Positions 25,326 to 33,165 of a stretch of DNA of 37,599 nt are shown piece by piece. This DNA is from UBA961 sp049317525. GTDB taxonomy: Bacteria; Bacteroidota; Ignavibacteria; Kapaibacteriales; UBA961. Every line of letters begins with the position of its first letter. Position 1 is the first letter of the stretch. A program made the position numbers and the translations under genes. The stretch spans positions 1 to 37,599 of the forward strand of contig JBMOIC010000023.1 of NCBI GenBank assembly GCA_049317525.1, written 5' to 3'. The notes beneath the pieces are model-generated. The model ran no database searches and had not been told where the DNA came from. It worked only from the letters and a program-made list of their open reading frames with translations.

Positions 25326-26390
25326 ATGAAAGCACTTTTACTCTCTGCTGGTTTTATCATAGGTATTGCTTGGGGCATATTTCCAGGAATATCTAAACCT
25401 AAATCAACTTTTGCAAAATTATTTGCACTTGTTGTAATGACCATAACAATCATTCTATCACTATTGCCCCAAACTGCTGGGGCACCAGAAGATGCTGTCC
25501 TTGTTTCTAGAATGGGTACAACTAAGTTTATTCCTGTTCTCTGCACAATAGATATATCTCATGCTATGAGAACTGATGCTCCAGGAGAATGGATAATTCC
25601 TCTTCGTGGTTCTTCTATGAAAAGTTTTTTGATTAGATATACTTCACCAACAATGGATGATATTGATAAGAATACATTTGGTGATAATAATCAAGTTATT
25701 GCCTTATTAAAACGAGGCAGCAATGACGGAGAATTTTTCATTAATGGCATAACTGAAATAAATCCAATACTAACATTACCTTATATAGTTGGACTAGAAG
25801 AAAGAGCAAGAATACTCTATTTTCATGTGCCCATGTCTTGGATAGCATTTCTTGCTTATATCATAGCAATGATTTATTCTGTTAAATATTTAAGAAATCC
25901 AGATCAATATTTTGATAGTATTGCTTCCTCTGCAGCTTCTTTAGGAACTATATTCTGTGTTTTAGCCACGATAACAGGAGCAATATGGGCTAAATTTAAC
26001 TGGGGATCATTTTGGAATTGGGATCCTCGTGAAATTTCTATTTTTGTTCTATTACTTATTTATAGTGCTTATTTTGTTTTAAGATCTGCCATCGAAAATG
26101 AAGAGACAAGAGCAAGATTATCATCTGTATATGCTATTCTAGGCGCTGTGGCTGCTGTATTTTTTATCTATGTAGCCCCAAGAATATATGGTGGATTGCA
26201 TCCAGGTAGTGCAGATGATTCTAGTTCAGGGCCTGTATTAAGCCAGCAAGACGGAACATTAAATGTATTAAAACAAATTATCTTAAGTTTATCCTTTGCA
26301 TCATTTACCATTATATTCTATTGGCTGCTAAATCTAAGTGTAAGAATTAAATTTGCAAAGAAAGCACTTTTTTATTCCAATAAATCTTGA
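25326..26390 (+). CDS. ccmC: Heme exporter/handling protein CcmC with extended N-terminus
   Basis: 354 aa. The CcmC/CcsA core spans about 155-350, with the heme-handling WGSFWNWDPRE (Trp226, Trp230, Trp232) and the flanking axial His167 (LYFHVPMS) and His292 (GGLHPGS). CcmC loads heme onto CcmE at the outer face of the inner membrane. Ahead of the core lies an extension of about 150 residues: two hydrophobic segments (about 4-20 and 32-48) and a soluble stretch (about 50-150) of unknown fold. CcmC is usually about 245 aa. The downstream ccmD-like and ccmE genes confirm the system; ccmA, ccmB and ccmF are not in the window. Confidence 0.9.
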   Translation: MKALLLSAGFIIGIAWGIFPGISKPKSTFAKLFALVVMTITIILSLLPQTAGAPEDAVLVSRMGTTKFIPVLCTIDISHAMRTDAPGEWIIPLRGSSMKSFLIRYTSPTMDDIDKNTFGDNNQVIALLKRGSNDGEFFINGITEINPILTLPYIVGLEERARILYFHVPMSWIAFLAYIIAMIYSVKYLRNPDQYFDSIASSAASLGTIFCVLATITGAIWAKFNWGSFWNWDPREISIFVLLLIYSAYFVLRSAIENEETRARLSSVYAILGAVAAVFFIYVAPRIYGGLHPGSADDSSSGPVLSQQDGTLNVLKQIILSLSFASFTIIFYWLLNLSVRIKFAKKALFYSNKS

Positions 26391-26397
26391 TCTTATT

Positions 26398-26532
26398 ATG
26401 ATGAATTTTTTTGAACAAAATGCTTTATATGTCGTTCTCTTAATTACCTTAACTGTATGGGTAGGGATAGCATTTTATCTACAAGCTTTAGATAAAAAAG
26501 TGTCTGCCTTAGAAAAAAAAATCAACCCTTAA
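26398..26532 (+). CDS. CcmD-like small membrane protein
   Basis: A 44-aa frame (or 43 from the second ATG at 26401) sits 7 nt after ccmC and 15 nt before ccmE. It has one membrane helix (about 10-29, YVVLLITLTVWVGIAFYL) followed by a charged, probably helical tail rich in Lys (ALDKKVSALEKKI). Size, topology and position between ccmC and ccmE are those of CcmD, which helps release holo-CcmE from the CcmC complex. CcmD sequences are poorly conserved, so the call rests on context and topology. Confidence 0.72.
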   Translation: MMNFFEQNALYVVLLITLTVWVGIAFYLQALDKKVSALEKKINP

Positions 26533-26547
26533 CTTTATTCTATCAAT

Positions 26548-26946
26548 ATGAAAAGTAGATATTGGATTGGCACAATTATAAGCATTCTTTTTATTGGAAT
26601 TGGTGCTTATACTCTGGATTCTAGTAAAATTGAATACGGTACTATTCAATCTGCAAAAATGAGCGGTAGAAAAATGCAGATTAAAGGTATTTGGGTTAAA
26701 GAGAAAGGTTCTGATTATAATACTCAAAGTAATATGTTCACCTTTAATATGAAAGATGATAATAGACAAGAGATCTTTATCAAATATGAAGGAGCAAGAC
26801 CCAATAATTTTGATATTGCTGAAAGTATTGTCGTGAAAGGAAAATATGATGGAGAAGTATTTCAGGCAAAAGAAATTTTAACGAAATGTCCTTCTAAATA
26901 TGAAGGTAATGCAGATCAATTAAAACAAAGTTATCAGCAGAAATAA
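26548..26946 (+). CDS. ccmE: CcmE heme chaperone, CxxxY type
   Basis: 132 aa. An N-terminal membrane anchor (about 6-22) is followed by an OB-fold domain (about 30-112). The heme-attachment motif is KCPSKYEG, with Cys114 and Tyr118, in place of the classical His of HxxxY. Cys-type CcmE proteins with CxxxY are known from some bacteria and archaea. It accepts heme from CcmC and passes it to the CcmF cytochrome c ligase. It sits in order after ccmC and ccmD-like; the next gene starts 1 nt after its stop and encodes a second CcmE-like protein. Confidence 0.87.
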   Translation: MKSRYWIGTIISILFIGIGAYTLDSSKIEYGTIQSAKMSGRKMQIKGIWVKEKGSDYNTQSNMFTFNMKDDNRQEIFIKYEGARPNNFDIAESIVVKGKYDGEVFQAKEILTKCPSKYEGNADQLKQSYQQK

Positions 26947-26947
26947 A

Positions 26948-27319
26948 ATGATTAGAAACATTATTCTTATTGCTTCTGTAATAATTGTACCATTATTGTT
27001 TTGGTATGCCAAGCAATATGGTGATATCCAATCTATCACTTTTCAAAAAGCTTTTTCATCTAGTGAACAAAGTGCTGATACCGAACAAGCAACTAAAGTT
27101 AAAATTGATGCTACGATAATTATTGATGAAAATCACCCTCTAGATATTCCTTCTGGAATTGTATATGCCAAAGACAGTGAAAACACTATTTTTAAAATAG
27201 AATATACTGGTAAAGACCCATTACCTACATTTACACAAGCATTTCCTGTTTCTGTATTTGGGCATGTTCATAATGGAGAACCCCCATATGTGCATGCTTC
27301 ACAAATCATAGGGCATTAA
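26948..27319 (+). CDS. Second CcmE-like OB-fold membrane protein ending in His
   Basis: 123 aa. One N-terminal membrane helix (about 4-20) is followed by a polar linker (22-50) and a beta-rich domain (about 50-123). The segments FKIEYTG, PTFTQAFPVSVFGHV and VHASQIIGH line up with CcmE positions VxYxG, LPDLFxEGxGVVxxG and AKEVLAKH. The protein stops at the His (His123) that would match the heme-binding His of classical CcmE, with no flexible tail. It immediately follows ccmE, so it is co-transcribed. It could be a heme-holding partner, a divergent duplicate or an unrelated OB protein. It ends in a 4-nt convergent overlap with the CruA-like gene. Confidence 0.7.
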   Translation: MIRNIILIASVIIVPLLFWYAKQYGDIQSITFQKAFSSSEQSADTEQATKVKIDATIIIDENHPLDIPSGIVYAKDSENTIFKIEYTGKDPLPTFTQAFPVSVFGHVHNGEPPYVHASQIIGH

Positions 27320-28914
27320 TTAGATTTAGATTTCTTCTTCTGTGACATTTCCCAGATTGCAAACCCGATAAAATTTATTGCCCACCAAAAAAGTCCTTTA
27401 ATACCATGAACATCAATCAGCATTTTATATGATTGGGGATGTCTTTTAGGAACAGTACTCATCATGATATTATATGATTTCCATTGCAAAGTATCTCTAA
27501 ATACTTCTTCAGCAATGTGTTTGGGTAAAGATCCCAGGACATCCATAAACATATTCATCGTCTTATTAACAGTAGAAGCACTTTGATGAGGTTTACCTTG
27601 CAAAAAAGATGCAAAGTTGGACATAATTGCTACTCTAGGTTCAAAAGCATTTATTTTTGATAAGTCTTTCTTTTTTAAGGTATTTGCTTCTAATGCTTTA
27701 AAAAGCAATTTGCTTGTTTTAGGCAAATTCCTAACAAAACTGCCAAAACCACAATATGAAAGTGGAGAACTTAATGCAGCAGCATCTCCAATTGAAATAA
27801 TATTATCATCTGCAGTAATGCGCTTATTTTTTGTAGAATGATGACTAAAAGAGGGGATTATCCCAAAAAGTGGTCTACCAATATCAAAATCTTCATCCGG
27901 CTTTTTATATGTAAATAGCTTCTCAAAAAATAATTCATAAAGATTGATGAGCGACTTATCTGATGGTGATTGTATGGCATCATAAAAGAACAAATAAGTT
28001 ACAAATCGATTCTGGGAACTAGGAAAGCCTTCCCATATTAATTGTCTACCATCTGGTAATTGATGTTCATTTGTTACTAGAATTTCACCAACTGAAAAAT
28101 CAATTTCATCACTGTTCTTGCCTTCTTTAAATCCAGATGAAATTGTGCCAACTGTAGGACAACAGTGAGTAAATGGATATGTATTTAAACTTCTAGCTAT
28201 AGGAGAAAATGAGCCCATAGCATCAGCAAATACCTTTGCTGACAATACAGTTTTTGAATGTGGAGTTTCAATATGTATTAATGCATATGTTCCAGTTGTG
28301 ATTACCTTCTTAAATTGAGCTTGTTCTATAATTGTACCACCATATTCAAGAATAATATTTTTGGCGGTATCTAAAAGTAAATTTGCATCTATTGCAGTAT
28401 CAAGAACATTTTCTAACCATAGTGGAGGCATTTCAGACTTTGGGTCATCTTCATAGAATTTGACAAATCCGCCTTTGTATTTACAAGCAATAAAACTATC
28501 AAGTTGTTCTTGAGAAAAAAGTCCGCATTCTTTTAATACCAAAAGTTCAGGAATACTAATATTCCAGTCCCTATGCGTTAGCCCAACTGCATATTTGTCA
28601 AAAACACATACTTTCTTACCATAAACTTTGCTCATCATTGCAGCATGAATTACGGCTAAACCACCACCGCCATATACAATATCATATTCAGTAATAATAC
28701 CTGAATCAGATTGAGATTTGCTAATATAATTATTATTTAAAGGGGTATTAGCATGAATCCAAGACTCATCAAGTGAGATAAGCCTGTGAAACCAATATGT
28801 TCCTTTATCCATCTTTTCAAAATTCTTAACAGTTAAAGGATGAGAATTTCGATAAGGATCATAGATGGAATTTTCGGGAATTGGTTGATCTAAAGGAATT
28901 GTACAAAGTGACAT
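27316..28914 (-). CDS. CruA/CruP-family FAD flavoprotein (lycopene cyclase-like)
   Basis: 532 aa from the ATG at 28914; the frame extends to a TTG at 28947, but a terminator for the upstream gene occupies 28923-28955. Features: a modified dinucleotide fold YDIVYGGGGLAVIHAA (78-92), the family motif THRDWNISIPEL (113-123) followed by LKECGLFSQEQLD, and the C-terminal FAD motif IISIGDAAALSSPLSYCGFGS. These are hallmarks of the CruA lycopene cyclase and its paralogue CruP. No carotenoid genes are adjacent, so cyclase activity is not assured; CruP-like or other roles are possible. Confidence 0.8.
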   Translation of the reverse strand: MSLCTIPLDQPIPENSIYDPYRNSHPLTVKNFEKMDKGTYWFHRLISLDESWIHANTPLNNNYISKSQSDSGIITEYDIVYGGGGLAVIHAAMMSKVYGKKVCVFDKYAVGLTHRDWNISIPELLVLKECGLFSQEQLDSFIACKYKGGFVKFYEDDPKSEMPPLWLENVLDTAIDANLLLDTAKNIILEYGGTIIEQAQFKKVITTGTYALIHIETPHSKTVLSAKVFADAMGSFSPIARSLNTYPFTHCCPTVGTISSGFKEGKNSDEIDFSVGEILVTNEHQLPDGRQLIWEGFPSSQNRFVTYLFFYDAIQSPSDKSLINLYELFFEKLFTYKKPDEDFDIGRPLFGIIPSFSHHSTKNKRITADDNIISIGDAAALSSPLSYCGFGSFVRNLPKTSKLLFKALEANTLKKKDLSKINAFEPRVAIMSNFASFLQGKPHQSASTVNKTMNMFMDVLGSLPKHIAEEVFRDTLQWKSYNIMMSTVPKRHPQSYKMLIDVHGIKGLFWWAINFIGFAIWEMSQKKKSKSN

Positions 28915-28922
28915 AGAATTAA

Positions 28923-28955
28923 CAAAAAAGGGTGATTGCTTAAACAAACACCCTT
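28923..28955 (-). terminator. Rho-independent terminator after ald
   Basis: On the minus strand AAGGGTG / CACCCTT form a perfect 7-bp stem (bases 28949-28955 and 28928-28934) with a 14-nt loop, followed by TTTTTGTT. It lies 30 nt after the ald stop and ends just before the ATG of the CruA-like gene, separating the two. Confidence 0.75.
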
Positions 28956-28984
28956 CAGAAACAATAAGTTCTTAAAAACTGATA

Positions 28985-30091
28985 TTATACATTAAATTCA
29001 GAATAAGGTAAATCAAATGCATCGGCTACTGCTTTATACACAATTTCTCCATCTACCATATTGACACCATAATATAACTCTTGATTGTCTTTTACTGCGT
29101 TTTTCCAGCCTTTATTAGCTAATTGAAGAGCATAAGGCAAAGTTGCATTTGTAAGTGCAATAGTAGAAGTAAAAGGAACAGCTCCTGGCATATTTGCGAC
29201 GCAATAGTGCACTACACCATCAATAATATATGTTGGGTCTTCGTGGGTTGTTGGCTTACAAGTTTCGATGCAACCACCCTGATCTACAGAAACATCAACA
29301 ACTACTGAACCAGGCTTCATTGTAGGAAGCATTTCTCTAGTTATAAGATGTGGGGCTTTTGCACCAGCAATTAACACCGCACCAATAACTAAATCTGCTG
29401 CTTGTGCATGACGACGAATATTATCTGGAGTAGACATTACTGTCATAACATTTTTAGGCATAACATCATCTAGATAACGTAATCGATACAGATTGTTATC
29501 CATAATTGTAACTTTGGCACCAAATCCAGCAGCAATTTTTGCAGCATTTGTACCAACAATTCCGCCTCCTAATACTAATACATTTGCAGGCTCAGTACCA
29601 GGCACTCCTCCAAGAAGAACACCTCTTCCACCCATTGTTCGCTCAAGATATTTTGCCCCTTCTTGAGGTGCCATTCTGCCGGCAACTTCACTCATGGGAA
29701 TTAGTAAGGGTAAAGAATTATCAGACTTCATAACTGTTTCATATGCAATACAAACAGCTTTAGCTTTCATCATGGCTTCGGTTAATTGTCTAGAAGCAGC
29801 AAAATGAAAATATGTAAACAGTACTTGTCCTTCTCTTATTAAATTATATTCTTGTGCTATTGGCTCTTTCACTTTCATGATCATATCTGCTTTAGCAAAA
29901 ACTTCTGCTGCAGTAGGAATCATTGTTGCGCCAGCTTTAATGTATAATTCGTCAGGAAAACCACTACCTATACCAGCATTTTGCTCAATAACTACTGTAT
30001 GGCCATTATGACATAGTAATTCTGCACCGCCTGGTGTTAGTGCAATACGGTTTTCATTCGGCTTGATTTCGCGGGGAACGCCGATAATCAT
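28985..30091 (-). CDS. ald: Alanine dehydrogenase
   Basis: 368 aa. The N-terminal catalytic part starts MIIGVPREIKPNENRIALTP; conserved KVKEP and FTYFHFAA follow, then the NAD-binding VLVLGGGIVGTNAAKIAAGFGA (about 170-191), ADLVIGAVLIAGAKAP and VVDVSVDQGGCIET. It interconverts L-alanine and pyruvate plus ammonia with NAD+. The related transhydrogenase alpha subunit is excluded by the Ald-specific motifs and length. A GGAG ribosome-binding-like sequence precedes the ATG, and a TAATTTTG -7 box lies 71 nt upstream. Single gene with its own terminator. Confidence 0.95.
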   Translation of the reverse strand: MIIGVPREIKPNENRIALTPGGAELLCHNGHTVVIEQNAGIGSGFPDELYIKAGATMIPTAAEVFAKADMIMKVKEPIAQEYNLIREGQVLFTYFHFAASRQLTEAMMKAKAVCIAYETVMKSDNSLPLLIPMSEVAGRMAPQEGAKYLERTMGGRGVLLGGVPGTEPANVLVLGGGIVGTNAAKIAAGFGAKVTIMDNNLYRLRYLDDVMPKNVMTVMSTPDNIRRHAQAADLVIGAVLIAGAKAPHLITREMLPTMKPGSVVVDVSVDQGGCIETCKPTTHEDPTYIIDGVVHYCVANMPGAVPFTSTIALTNATLPYALQLANKGWKNAVKDNQELYYGVNMVDGEIVYKAVADAFDLPYSEFNV

Positions 30092-30161
30092 GATTAACTC
30101 CTGCGTCTAATCTTGAAAAATGGTGATGAACTGTAATCCAATTCACATAAAAATTAAAGTA

Positions 30162-30169
30162 CAAAATTA
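30162..30169 (-). promoter_or_regulatory. -7 box TAATTTTG upstream of ald
   Basis: The minus strand reads TAATTTTG, matching TAnnTTTG, 71 nt before the ald ATG at 30091. The -33 position carries TTTC at 20-nt spacing rather than TTTG. Confidence 0.42.
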
Positions 30170-30274
30170 ACATAGAAATGTGAGCTAATGAAACTAAATC
30201 AAGTATATTTTTCATATTCTTTACTATAAGTGATTTTTTTCTAAAAATATTATAAAATAGATCCAATCTTTTTC

Positions 30275-30305
30275 TTTGATAGTAGAGTAAGTTTCTTTAT
30301 TTTTG
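30275..30305 (+). promoter_or_regulatory. Bacteroidota-type promoter (TTTG-N19-TATTTTTG) for rplS
   Basis: TTTG at 30275-30278, exactly 19 nt, then TATTTTTG at 30298-30305: a full match to the Bacteroidota sigma-70 consensus. The rplS ATG is 40 nt downstream, preceded by an AGGAG ribosome-binding site. This is the clearest promoter in the window. Confidence 0.78.
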
Positions 30306-30344
30306 TGTTCTGTTTATGATAGATTCCCTGATTAGGAGATAAAG

Positions 30345-30725
30345 ATGTCAAAAATATTGCTTGTAGAGCAAAAATATGTTCAGGCTGCCACTGATGTTCG
30401 TAATATAAAGAACGAGTCAGGGAAGTTTGAAATGCCTGATTTCCGTCCAGGTGACACAGTTATTGTTGCTGTACGTGTTATTGAAGGTGAAAAAGAACGT
30501 GTTCAGAATTTCCAAGGTATTGTATTAGCTCGCCGTGGTTCTGGAATTAATGCTACTTTTCGTGTTCGTAAAATTTCTAATGGTGTTGGTGTAGAGCGTA
30601 TATTTCCATTATTTTCGCCTATCATCTCAGGTATAGAAGTAATTAAGCGTGGTTCTGTTCGTAGAGCTAAGTTATATTATTTACGTGGTATGAGTGAGCG
30701 TAAGATTCGCGCTAAAACATCATAG
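30345..30725 (+). CDS. rplS: 50S ribosomal protein L19
   Basis: 126 aa. The core has the L19 run FRPGDTVIVAVRVIEGEKER, QNFQGIVLARRGSGINATFRVRK and GVGVERIFPLFSP, then VIKRGSVRRAKLYYLRG. L19 sits at the 30S-50S interface. An AGGAG motif lies 8 nt upstream of the ATG, a full promoter is at 30275-30305 and a terminator at 30760-30794, so rplS is a stand-alone gene here. The usual neighbours (trmD, rimM, rpsP) are absent. Confidence 0.97.
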   Translation: MSKILLVEQKYVQAATDVRNIKNESGKFEMPDFRPGDTVIVAVRVIEGEKERVQNFQGIVLARRGSGINATFRVRKISNGVGVERIFPLFSPIISGIEVIKRGSVRRAKLYYLRGMSERKIRAKTS

Positions 30726-30759
30726 TTTTAACTGTAATGTAAATTCAGAAGAAATATTT

Positions 30760-30794
30760 GGCAGGTACTTAATTTTATGTGCCTGCCTTTTTTT
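30760..30794 (+). terminator. Rho-independent terminator after rplS
   Basis: A 9-bp stem GGCAGGTAC (30760-30768) / GTGCCTGCC (30779-30787) with one G-U pair and a 10-nt loop, followed by seven T residues. It lies 34 nt after the rplS stop and 26 nt before the purM start. Confidence 0.9.
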
Positions 30795-30820
30795 ATGTAC
30801 AGTGTATATTTAGGTAAATC

Positions 30821-31819
30821 ATGCTTACATATCAATCAGCTGGTGTTAATATCGAATCTGGTGAAGAAACGGTAGACAAAATCAAACCATATATTCGTAG
30901 AACTTTTTCTCCTGCAGTATTAACAGATATTGGCATGTTTGGGGGCTTATATGATGGTAGATTTCCTGATCTAGAACATCCAGTATTAGTGGCTAGTGCT
31001 GATGGAGTTGGTACTAAGCTTAAAATTGCTTTTTTAACTGGCAAACATGATACAATTGGACAAGATCTAGTAAACCATTGTGTTAATGATATTTTAGCTT
31101 GTGGTGCTAAATCACTATTCTTTTTAGATTATTTTGCTACTGGAAGTTTAGATTCTGGTATTGCTTCTGATGTGATAAAAGGTGTAGCAATTGCTTGCGA
31201 GCAAAATGGATGCGCACTTATTGGTGGTGAAACAGCAGAGATGCCATCTATGTATGCAAGTGGTGAATATGATATTGCTGGGACTATTGTTGGTGTTGTT
31301 GATAAAGCAAAGATCCTTCCTCATAAAAATTTGAATTCAGGTGATATACTTATTGGTTTGGCATCAAGTGGATTACATACAAATGGATATTCATTAGCTA
31401 GAGCGGCACTTTTCCCTGCTTATACTGTTCATCAGTATATAGATGAACTAGGAATGAGTCTAGGAGAAGCGCTATTAGCTGTCCATATTTCTTATGCCCA
31501 AACTTTATTGCCATTAATTCAGCAAGGTGATATCAAAGGATTGTCACATATCACCGGTGGGGGAATCATTGGAAATACCAAAAGAATAGTTCCTCAAGAT
31601 TTAGCATTAAGTATTAACTGGAATTCATGGGAAAGGCCTGCAATTTATTCAATGATTCAACATGCAGGTAATATTCCTGAAGAAGAAATGCGCAAAGCAT
31701 TTAATCTTGGAATCGGTATGATAGTAGCTGTTACACCCGATAAAGTAGAACATATTCTATCTTCATGCTCTGCTTATGCGCCTAAAGTGATTGGCCAATT
31801 AATAACAAAAATTGCGTGA
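30821..31819 (+). CDS. purM: Phosphoribosylformylglycinamidine cyclo-ligase (AIR synthetase)
   Basis: 332 aa. PurM signatures: YQSAGVNIESGEE at the N-terminus, ASADGVGTKLKIA, GQDLVNHCVNDILACGA, LIGGETAEMPSMY and LASSGLHTNGYSLAR, then HITGGGIIGN. It catalyses the ATP-dependent fifth step of purine synthesis, FGAM to AIR. No other pur genes are adjacent. It is transcribed independently after the rplS terminator and converges on the minus-strand ispG unit across a structured 157-bp gap. Confidence 0.96.
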   Translation: MLTYQSAGVNIESGEETVDKIKPYIRRTFSPAVLTDIGMFGGLYDGRFPDLEHPVLVASADGVGTKLKIAFLTGKHDTIGQDLVNHCVNDILACGAKSLFFLDYFATGSLDSGIASDVIKGVAIACEQNGCALIGGETAEMPSMYASGEYDIAGTIVGVVDKAKILPHKNLNSGDILIGLASSGLHTNGYSLARAALFPAYTVHQYIDELGMSLGEALLAVHISYAQTLLPLIQQGDIKGLSHITGGGIIGNTKRIVPQDLALSINWNSWERPAIYSMIQHAGNIPEEEMRKAFNLGIGMIVAVTPDKVEHILSSCSAYAPKVIGQLITKIA

Positions 31820-31834
31820 TAATAATTTTTAGAC

Positions 31835-31865
31835 AAAAAAATACCCGGAATTAAGAATTCCAGGT
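31835..31865 (-). terminator. Strong rho-independent terminator on the minus strand (end of the ispG unit)
   Basis: Read on the minus strand: 10-bp stem ACCTGGAATT / AATTCCGGGT (bases 31856-31865 and 31843-31852, one U-G pair), 3-nt loop, then A and seven T residues. On the plus strand the stem has a C-A mismatch and lacks a 3' T-run, so the orientation is minus. Confidence 0.88.
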
Positions 31866-31935
31866 GCGAGCATCTCGCGCGGCTCTCAGGGGAGAGATAG
31901 CCACTCAACTCGAAGGCAAATATATGCCTTAGTTA
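31835..31935 (-). ncRNA. Candidate structured RNA downstream of ispG
   Basis: A GC-rich island in an otherwise AT-rich genome, between the convergent purM and ispG genes. Consecutive inverted repeats are AAGGCA/TGCCTT (31913-31930, loop 6), GGCT...AGCC with an inner CTC/GAG (31881-31902), GCGAG-CAT-CTCGC (31866-31878) and the terminator stem (31843-31865). Read on the minus strand the row of hairpins ends in the terminator, as a small RNA or structured 3' UTR would. It has no SRP, tmRNA, tRNA or known riboswitch signature that I recognise. It could be released from the ispG mRNA or have its own promoter. Confidence 0.5.
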
Positions 31936-31976
31936 CGATATAGACAAGAAATAAATTAATAAGTAGTAATTAAGTA

Positions 31977-33092
31977 TTATTCTGTAGGAATAAAATTCAT
32001 TACTTCCTCTACAACGGCATCAATTATTTCTTCTTCTTTTACTCGGCGAATTACTTCACCTTTTCTGTATAATATTCCAACGCCTTTTCCTGCTGCAATT
32101 CCTATGTCTGCCTCGCTGGCTTCTCCTGGACCATTTACAACACAACCAAGAAGGGCTATTTTCACTGGTTTTTTAATTCCTTTTAAGCGTTCTTCAATTT
32201 CACCAGTAATTTTGAATAGATCTACTTCTAATCTTCCACAGGTAGGACAAGATATAATTTCGATACTTCTTTGAGTTAAACCTAATGAACGAAGGATTTC
32301 TTTTCCTACTTCTACTTCTTTTTCAGGTTCATCGGTTAAGGAAACTCTTATTGTATCTCCAATGCCTTCTGCCAATAAGGTTCCAATGCCAACAGAAGAT
32401 TTTATGGTACCTACACGTGTAGTACCAGCTTCTGTTACACCTAAATGCAATGGAAAATCTGTTTTTTCTGCAATCATTCTATATGCTTCGATCATTAATC
32501 GAACATCTGTTGATTTTACGGAAATGATTACATCATCAAAGCCATAATCAGCAGCTATTTCAGCATGGCGCATGGCACTATCAAATAATGCCTCTGGAGT
32601 AGGATAACCATATTTAGCAAGAATATCTTCTTCTAATGATCCAGAATTAACACCTACACGTATTGGAATTCCGCGTTCTTTTGCTTTTGTGAGAACTTCT
32701 TTGATCCTTTCTTTAGAGCCTATATTCCCAGGATTGATTCTTACTTTAGCGACTCCACCCTCGATAGCTTTTAAAGCGAATACATGATTAAAATGTATGT
32801 CAGATACAATAGGTACAGAAACTCTTTTAACAATTTCTCCTATAGCTTCTGCTGCAGCCCAATCATTAACTGTAATACGAACAATATCAACACCAGCTTC
32901 TTGACAACGAAGAATTTGTGCAACAGTTGCTTCTATATCAGAAGTTTTGGTTTTTGTCATGGTTTGTACACTTATTGCAGCATTACCACCAACAGGTACA
33001 TTACCTACCATAACTTGTCTGCTAACTCTTCTTCTAAAAGGGCGAGTAGCATATGCTTGTTGATTCTCATTATTTAAGATTGGTATATTCAC
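31977..33092 (-). CDS. ispG: 4-hydroxy-3-methylbut-2-en-1-yl diphosphate synthase (IspG/GcpE)
   Basis: 371 aa with the TIM barrel (VPVGGNAAISVQTMTKTKTSD, VSDIHFN, VRINPGNIG, GVTEAGT) and the C-terminal 4Fe-4S part: Cys pair in ISCPTCGR, third Cys in LLGCVVNGPGEA, and the Glu of GEASEAD. It is the compact bacterial two-domain form without the insert of plant and some Bacteroidota enzymes. It reduces MEcPP to HMBPP in the MEP isoprenoid pathway. It lies 73 nt downstream of the rhomboid gene on the same strand and is followed by the structured tract and terminator at 31835-31935. Confidence 0.96.
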   Translation of the reverse strand: MNIPILNNENQQAYATRPFRRRVSRQVMVGNVPVGGNAAISVQTMTKTKTSDIEATVAQILRCQEAGVDIVRITVNDWAAAEAIGEIVKRVSVPIVSDIHFNHVFALKAIEGGVAKVRINPGNIGSKERIKEVLTKAKERGIPIRVGVNSGSLEEDILAKYGYPTPEALFDSAMRHAEIAADYGFDDVIISVKSTDVRLMIEAYRMIAEKTDFPLHLGVTEAGTTRVGTIKSSVGIGTLLAEGIGDTIRVSLTDEPEKEVEVGKEILRSLGLTQRSIEIISCPTCGRLEVDLFKITGEIEERLKGIKKPVKIALLGCVVNGPGEASEADIGIAAGKGVGILYRKGEVIRRVKEEEIIDAVVEEVMNFIPTE

Positions 33093-33165
33093 TTTTTATC
33101 TCGATAATTAAAGTATAAGTTATAATCACAACTAATATGTAGAAAAAAATGTTCCAGAAAAAAGA

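Noticed and set aside
28915..28947. TTG start for the CruA-like protein
   Set aside because: The hairpin terminator of ald covers 28923-28955. The ATG at 28914 lies just past it.
31835..31935. tRNA, SRP RNA or TPP riboswitch in the GC-rich gap
   Set aside because: No tRNA cloverleaf with a T-loop, no SRP GGAAGGAAGCAGCC-type core, and only an isolated CTGAGA without the rest of the THI box, so known classes were not assigned.
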